A DNA stretch of 15,953 bases from Candidatus Woesearchaeota archaeon. GTDB lineage: Archaea > Nanobdellota > Nanobdellia > Woesearchaeales > UBA11576. Made by a program: the position numbers and the translations under genes. Position 1 is the first letter of the stretch, and the number at the start of each line of letters is the position of its first letter. The stretch is from contig JALWQS010000110.1 in the NCBI GenBank assembly GCA_027083015.1, forward strand, positions 1 through 15,953. Reading direction: 5' to 3'. This document shows positions 13,801 to 15,953 of this stretch, piece by piece. The notes beneath the pieces were generated by a model, which had not been told where the DNA came from, made no database searches, and saw only the letters and a list, made by a program, of their open reading frames with translations.

Positions 13801-15659
13801 CCAAAGGTATGCCAACCAGTAGAAGCATCCTGTTCCCCAGCCTCATCTCCAGGATTAGGGGTTCCTGCATATGCCCATTGGAAAAGCCAACCATCAGCAA
13901 GAGTACAGCCAGAGTGAGAAGCGACAAAATCCGAAGCAGTAGAAGAATTGATATCAGGACCACCATTACCCCAATTAGGAAGCTCAGACTCATTAGAACA
14001 GACAATCTTATGAACAGTTATAGAACTATTAGAACCGGCTGAACATTCACCAAGATAATCACCATGTGCCAGATGGTAAGGAAGAGTGCTTTTCCTCACA
14101 CAAATAGTATGAGCGTTAGAAGGATTCCCATGAGGAACATGACAGAGAGTGACCTTATTCTTCTGGTTAGGCTTACAGGCAGAACAGGTACAGAAAGGAT
14201 CACCTGCACAACCAGAACAACCATGATCAGGACCGCCTAACTTCTGAGCTTTCCACTCATCCAAAGAAAGCACTCCAGAAGAAACACCATCAGGGATGCC
14301 ATCACCATCAGAATCGGGATTTAAAGGATCAGTCTTATACTTATTTACCTCATCACCATCAGAAAGACCATCATCATCAGAATCAAAATCTACAGGATCC
14401 GTATTGTAAACCTGAAGTTCCTGAGAATCACTAAGACCATCAGAATCAGTATCTGCAGCCGTAGGATCAGTAAAATAGACATTAACCTCATCACTGTCAG
14501 AAAGACCATCACCATCAGTATCAGAATTTACAGGATCAGTCACATAACCATCCTTTCCAGGAACAACCTCCTCGCTATCAGTCAAACCATCGCCATCAGA
14601 ATCAAACATTGAAGGACTTGTCTGGTAATTAAATACCTCATCACTGTCAGAAAGACCATCACCATCAGAATCAGTCTTGGAAGGATCAGAAAGATACACA
14701 AGAACCTCATCACCATCAGTCAGACCATCACCATCAGAATCAATGTTTGTAGGATCAGAGTTATAGGTAAAGACCTCTTCACCGTCAGTAAGACCATCAG
14801 AATCAGAATCAGCAGAAAGAGGATCAGAACCATAGACCTTGACCTCATCACCATCAGAAAGACCATCAGAATCAGAATCAGCATCCTTAACCTTGGTGCC
14901 ATACTTATTGACCTCATCACCATCAGAAAGACCATCACCATCAGTATCGGGATTATCAGGAGCAGTGAAATAAACATGAAGCTCATCATTATCAGACAAC
15001 CCATCCTTATCAGAATCCACCAAAGAAATACCACAAGCATCAGTAGAGAAAACAACACTCGCAGTGGAATAACCAAAATAAGCGACAGAACGCAAAGAAG
15101 CGATAGAATCAGCATCAGCAGTCTTTACAGAGAAAGAAAAAGTGTCTGATGAGTCACGAGGGATACCAGCATCCTGAGATGTGAACCTAATACCATGAGA
15201 AGGAGAAGATACGATCTTAACATCATAAGCACGACCTGAAGGACTGATAAAAATATCTTTAGGAAAAACAGGAGTGATATCAGAAGGAAGAGAAAAAAAC
15301 ACTGCATTGAGAGGCTGAGGCTTAGAGTTAGTTATCTTAACCTGGATCGTGCTTAGATCGCCAGAGATCACCTCTGTCTTGTAAAGCCAGGTAATACCAG
15401 AATCAACCTGTTTACAAGGAGCCTTAAAAGTAGCTAAACCGCTAATACCCATATTAGAGACAAAAACCTTCAGCCAAGCGAGAACCGAACCTACAAAAGA
15501 ATGCTTATGAACAGGATGAACAGAATGTTCAGGCAAAGAACCAACAGCAGAAACTGAAAGCGAAAATGATACGAACAACGAGAATATAATAAGAACAGCA
15601 AGGAAATCCCTCACTCCAAAAACTACCCGGGGGCAACACCTATTTTTCATTTTAATCAT
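7854..15659 (-). CDS. Giant secreted calcium-binding multi-repeat surface protein (2601 aa)
   Basis: Probably an extracellular adhesin or envelope protein. Residues 1-38 are a signal peptide (basic start, hydrophobic 18-36, SVSA cleavage). About 45-210 form a beta-rich N-terminal domain with two distant Cys. About 213-460 hold 11 thrombospondin type-3 repeats. About 460-890 are Cys-rich and include a CHxP module (502-539) and a TVHK...NYDNYDYV...YYCVAFNV domain. About 890-1432 hold six MopE-like units (DCxDSxPxINPxAxExCNGxDDDCDG) alternating with three WTGNGG...SCSDGHDNDCDGL units and a second CHxP module. About 1435-2331 are ten PKD-like Ig modules. Then follow a Pro/Glu linker, a CxxDGxCxxDC...DPDC motif and a CARDB-like C-terminal region ending ETLPISIR. 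No C-terminal helix, LPxTG or PGF-type anchor is visible, so retention may depend on binding other surface parts. The ATG at 15659 lies about 45 bp after a strong TATA box; an ATG at 15650 is also possible. Confidence 0.9.
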   Translation of the reverse strand: MIKMKNRCCPRVVFGVRDFLAVLIIFSLFVSFSLSVSAVGSLPEHSVHPVHKHSFVGSVLAWLKVFVSNMGISGLATFKAPCKQVDSGITWLYKTEVISGDLSTIQVKITNSKPQPLNAVFFSLPSDITPVFPKDIFISPSGRAYDVKIVSSPSHGIRFTSQDAGIPRDSSDTFSFSVKTADADSIASLRSVAYFGYSTASVVFSTDACGISLVDSDKDGLSDNDELHVYFTAPDNPDTDGDGLSDGDEVNKYGTKVKDADSDSDGLSDGDEVKVYGSDPLSADSDSDGLTDGEEVFTYNSDPTNIDSDGDGLTDGDEVLVYLSDPSKTDSDGDGLSDSDEVFNYQTSPSMFDSDGDGLTDSEEVVPGKDGYVTDPVNSDTDGDGLSDSDEVNVYFTDPTAADTDSDGLSDSQELQVYNTDPVDFDSDDDGLSDGDEVNKYKTDPLNPDSDGDGIPDGVSSGVLSLDEWKAQKLGGPDHGCSGCAGDPFCTCSACKPNQKNKVTLCHVPHGNPSNAHTICVRKSTLPYHLAHGDYLGECSAGSNSSITVHKIVCSNESELPNWGNGGPDINSSTASDFVASHSGCTLADGWLFQWAYAGTPNPGDEAGEQDASTGWHTFGPTSGGEAVVSVDPDNTSKIWVREVFKPGYLGFTYDGSDSDNVSAEIYCHDDVLHYDNYDYVKNPEPGEDYYCVAFNVLSPSCIDSDGDGYFVPRYSSGYAAGDESDGSGSSSHAKGHKGGKYDDEMSFGSFGTPGSSDENGSGNDSNLSDDSLSAACHHDDACDQDAVDFLISQGRTRGTVYSWCFSFVDGFDDCGYSLDKDSLIDGMNVHLSCSAHYDSDGYPDKGEPDPALGQPAVVSYSIKQYKINVRRSVCYLKRSCEDEFEHEAPPDCGPLDCNDSDSNINPGAAEICDNGIDDDCDGFIDDADPDCSGCTDVDGDGYSPDGGACGLVDCDDSNPDIHPNASEVCNSLDDDCDGLIDEGFSDDECDYVCNHDGFAWTGNGGNLSCCGDDSGEDDPLEWPAELSCSDGHDNDCDGLTDDDDPDCVTCTDADGDGFNLTAPGCGPGDCDDTNSSINPASAELCNGVDDDCDGLVDEDFDQDNDSYSTCGGDCVDSDPNINPGAVEICDNGVDDDCDGLVDVFDPDCAGFCIDQDSDGYFIVNPGFCDPGEVMICHIPAGQFDDRSTLCVDLVSLADHLAQGDTLGACEFDDPVCGVTDCNDTNSSINPAATEVCNSVDDDCDGFVDEGFTNDDCKSVCTTNGFNWTGNGGTLNCCGDDSGEDSPFESPIELSCSDGHDNDCDGLTDDADPDCVVCVDADGDGFNVTGGVCGPVDCNDSDPDTHPTASELCNGIDDNCNNMVDEGFDPDTCEPTCHQAGFNWTGNGGTLNCCGDDSGEDSPFEPLVELSCSDGHDNDCDGLVDRDDPDCPNNPPTASIISPLDGSKFNLGESISFSGVGEDSDGSIVAYHWYSSIDGLLGSSSDLTLDDLSLGVHTITFVVTDDLGANASDTITITIKDLQQPSVSITSPSDGDIFKTGDTIVFDSLASDPDGSVVSYVWNSSLDGVIGSSQSFSASSLSIGTHVITLTVTDDDGLTDSDSISVTVRSLEAPTASILAPSDGDEFKDNQTVYFSGSGSDPDGSVVSYVWNSSLDGVIGSSQSFSTDGLSLGLHHITLTVTDDDGLTGSDSIDIEVKSLQAPTASILSPSDGDVFIQGQNILFSAVGSDPDGEIVSWQWSSSIDGTFYNQAGGNSSTFFFDSLSVGSHLITLTVTDNDGLKYVDTFTITINPDSGASPTASILSPSDGDIFRQGQDIVFSGLGSDPDGTVVAYRWTSDIDGVIGDNETFNVSSLSIGTHLITLTVTDDDNNTGTDSITIKVIADDVPTASITSPADGEIFTQGSEIHFSGVGDNENITGYVWSSSLDGTLSSGSDHFSTSSLSVGDHTITFTVYDDDGQSASDTITISVVPPLAPTASIISPVDEADYRENASIHFEGFGSDADGSIVSYQWTSDVDGVIGDSPVFDSSNLSIGYHTITLTVVDDSGLTASDSVRIAVKPLQAPTASIIYPENGDHFKVGTNITFLGSGSDPDGQIVEWLWSSSIDGLFGTEKEFSYDGLSLGKHDITLTVVDNDGLRYTDTFTIWIVIDPLLSPDVNITSPTDGSVFEQGTPILFDSSVTDDGSITHYSWTSDVDGPLDSGSGIPASFSKNLSLGHHLITLSVTDNDNMTGSDSVEVWVVPPSAPSVDIISPVDGATYYVGDNILFDALITDDGTISSILWNSDLDGNLASVQSFNSSDLSRGEHRITLYVTDDDGLTSVDQVTIRIMSPEEPSSQDIGGTMGPFQPEETPEPEPENETVPLVVPEHCVKDGNCELDCDSPDPDCKKDLAVDFVALPSFDAINTRQSKIRLTVTNDGDLPVGGVSLNVKFDALFAGSHISIGYLPAGASRTVDVPIAYDGCKAAKKNVPAVVHVTASVKGKGASASASDDVEITVPGFIVKPHLSGKTLDVCIAYDNSGNERNDKLEMEVQVYKDDVTGLDDFKHVVADKDSLMFHFQKFDVSSLPPANYDLKVDLYQGGKLFSKDYTLESETLPISIR
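8669..11356 (-). repeat. Array of ten PKD-like Ig modules in the giant protein
   Basis: Each module is about 89 residues (about 267 bp) and starts PTASIxSPxDGxxF. It continues with GSDPDGxIVSYxWxSSxDGxIG and ends in LSxGxHxITLTVTDDDGLxxxDxITI. The WxSSxDG and TVTDDDG blocks are typical of PKD/REJ-like beta-sandwich repeats that act as stiff spacers. Module starts lie near 11356, 11085, 10822, 10558, 10267, 9998, 9738, 9468, 9194 and 8924. Modules 2 and 3 share a stretch of about 70 bp that differs at one base. Confidence 0.85.
11392..11868 (-). repeat. Near-identical 129-bp direct repeats 348 bp apart
   Basis: Bases 11392-11520 and 11740-11868 agree at about 124 of 129 positions by eye, with all differences in one short patch (about 11445-11453). 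The spacing of 348 bp is exactly 116 codons, so one MopE-plus-WTGNGG unit was duplicated in frame recently. A third, more diverged copy lies at about 12540-12666. Confidence 0.8.
12030..12140 (-). other. Second CHxP module of the giant protein
   Basis: The module reads VMICHIPAGQ...STLCVDLVSLADHLAQGDTLGAC. It keeps the Cys-His-x-Pro start, the HLxxGDxLGxC end and the spacing of the module at 14043-14156, but lacks the first module's central His (AHTI is STLC). It is embedded within the MopE cluster. Confidence 0.65.
14043..14156 (-). other. First CHxP module of the giant protein
   Basis: The module reads KVTLCHVPHGNPSNAHTICV...LPYHLAHGDYLGEC. This pattern (CHxPxGNxxxxHTI...HLxHGDxxGxC) is a short conserved unit I recognise from many bacterial and archaeal secreted proteins. 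Its role is unknown. The Cys and His residues suggest metal binding. Confidence 0.65.
14281..15023 (-). repeat. Eleven thrombospondin type-3 calcium repeats
   Basis: Eleven copies of D-S/T-D-x-D-G-L-S/T-D-x-x-E are separated by V-x-x-Y-x-T/S-DP linkers, about 23 residues each. The last copy is DSDGDGIPDG. The aspartate spacing is the classic calcium-binding loop, and such arrays form elongated, calcium-stiffened rods in secreted proteins. Confidence 0.9.
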
Positions 15660-15701
15660 AAACGATGATTAACCATACCATACAAGACAAGCAGCAAATT
15701 C

Positions 15702-15713
15702 ATTTATAAATAT
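15702..15713 (-). promoter_or_regulatory. Promoter of the giant protein gene
   Basis: The minus strand reads AATATTTATAAA, a strong archaeal TATA box about 46 bp before the ATG, with a predicted start near 15680. The 21-nt leader contains only a weak GGTTA ribosome-site match. Confidence 0.55.
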
Positions 15714-15737
15714 TTTGTTTTTAAAGACGCTACAAAT

Positions 15738-15757
15738 CAAGAAAAAAGAGAGAAATA
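15738..15757 (-). terminator. U-rich terminator of the truncated upstream gene
   Basis: Directly after the stop at 15758 the minus strand reads TATTTCTCTCTTTTTTCTTG. This pyrimidine run lies just upstream of the giant gene's TATA box. Confidence 0.45.
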
Positions 15758-15953
15758 TCAAAGGTACAACAAAGCAACCTCATAGACCAAAGCAAGAACA
15801 ACACCATTAAGGAACAAAGCATTGATGCGGTCCTGATAAGAGGTCTGGATGATGGCCAGAAAAAGCCAGCCAAGAGTCAAACCATAAAACAAAGAAAAGA
15901 CAGAATCAGGGATGACAAAAACAAGAGCAAGAATCACGCCCAAAGGAACAGCT
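15758..15953 (-). CDS. Membrane protein, C-terminal part only (continues beyond window)
   Basis: Not recognised. The last 64 residues of a frame that stays open to the window edge read AVPLGVILALVFVIPDSVFS, then LFYGLTLGWLFLAIIQTSYQDR and INALFLNGVVLALVYEVALLYL. They form about three hydrophobic helices with one short polar loop (QTSYQDRIN). The TTG at 15943 is unlikely to be the true start because the frame continues upstream. It is transcribed toward the giant gene but separated from it by a terminator-like run and a TATA box. Confidence 0.6.
   Translation of the reverse strand, partial: AVPLGVILALVFVIPDSVFSLFYGLTLGWLFLAIIQTSYQDRINALFLNGVVLALVYEVALLYL

Noticed and set aside
14281..15023. 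CRISPR-like array
   Set aside because: The regularly spaced DNA repeats encode in-frame calcium-binding repeats, vary at many positions and have no constant repeat/unique spacer structure.

Overview
The window looks like an AT-rich archaeal chromosome, most likely a DPANN lineage of the Woesearchaeota/Pacearchaeota type. Three things point there: TATA boxes of the TTTATAAAT kind about 25-45 bp upstream of most starts, some placed so that the transcript would be leaderless; an archaeal-style seryl-tRNA synthetase; and a set of tiny zinc-binding proteins, membrane proteins without recognisable family, and one giant secreted repeat protein. The lineage is inferred from style. No rRNA or other strong taxonomic marker is present.

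Layout. Bases 1-297 hold a structured, gene-free stretch (tandem hairpins resembling the end of an IS200/IS605-type element, plus an 11-bp palindrome) and the serS promoter. serS (298-1578, +) is followed by a two-helix membrane protein with a C-terminal zinc ribbon (1639-2091, +) and a four-helix membrane protein (2142-2606, +). A second copy of the palindrome lies at 2675-2709, where transcription converges. On the minus strand come a PduL-type phosphotransacylase (2711-3307), a probable decayed small zinc-finger gene (3339-3481), an intact 44-residue zinc-finger gene (3541-3675), a lipoprotein (3786-4409) and a 77-residue conserved-looking protein (4556-4789). Bases 4860-5010 are GC-rich, gene-free and foldable. 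A GT-C type membrane glycosyltransferase follows (5090-7078, +), then a membrane-anchored coiled-coil protein with a very basic tail (7155-7721, -).

Bases 7854-15659 (-) are one gene of 2601 codons. Its product is secreted and consists of a signal peptide, an N-terminal beta-type domain, 11 thrombospondin type-3 calcium repeats, a cysteine-rich region with MopE-like DxDxDG repeats and two CHxP modules, ten PKD-like Ig modules and a C-terminal CARDB-like region. It has no visible C-terminal anchor. The window ends in the 3' end of another membrane protein gene (15758-15953, -).

How it fits together: the window combines housekeeping (serS), acyl-phosphate metabolism (PduL) and cell-surface work (glycosyltransferase, lipoprotein, giant calcium-binding protein). 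No single operon joins them; most genes have their own TATA box. Throughout, + strand genes prefer A/C-ending codons and - strand genes T/G-ending codons. This is a strand-wide asymmetry that helps confirm the tiny genes. The four-helix membrane protein at 2142 follows it least.
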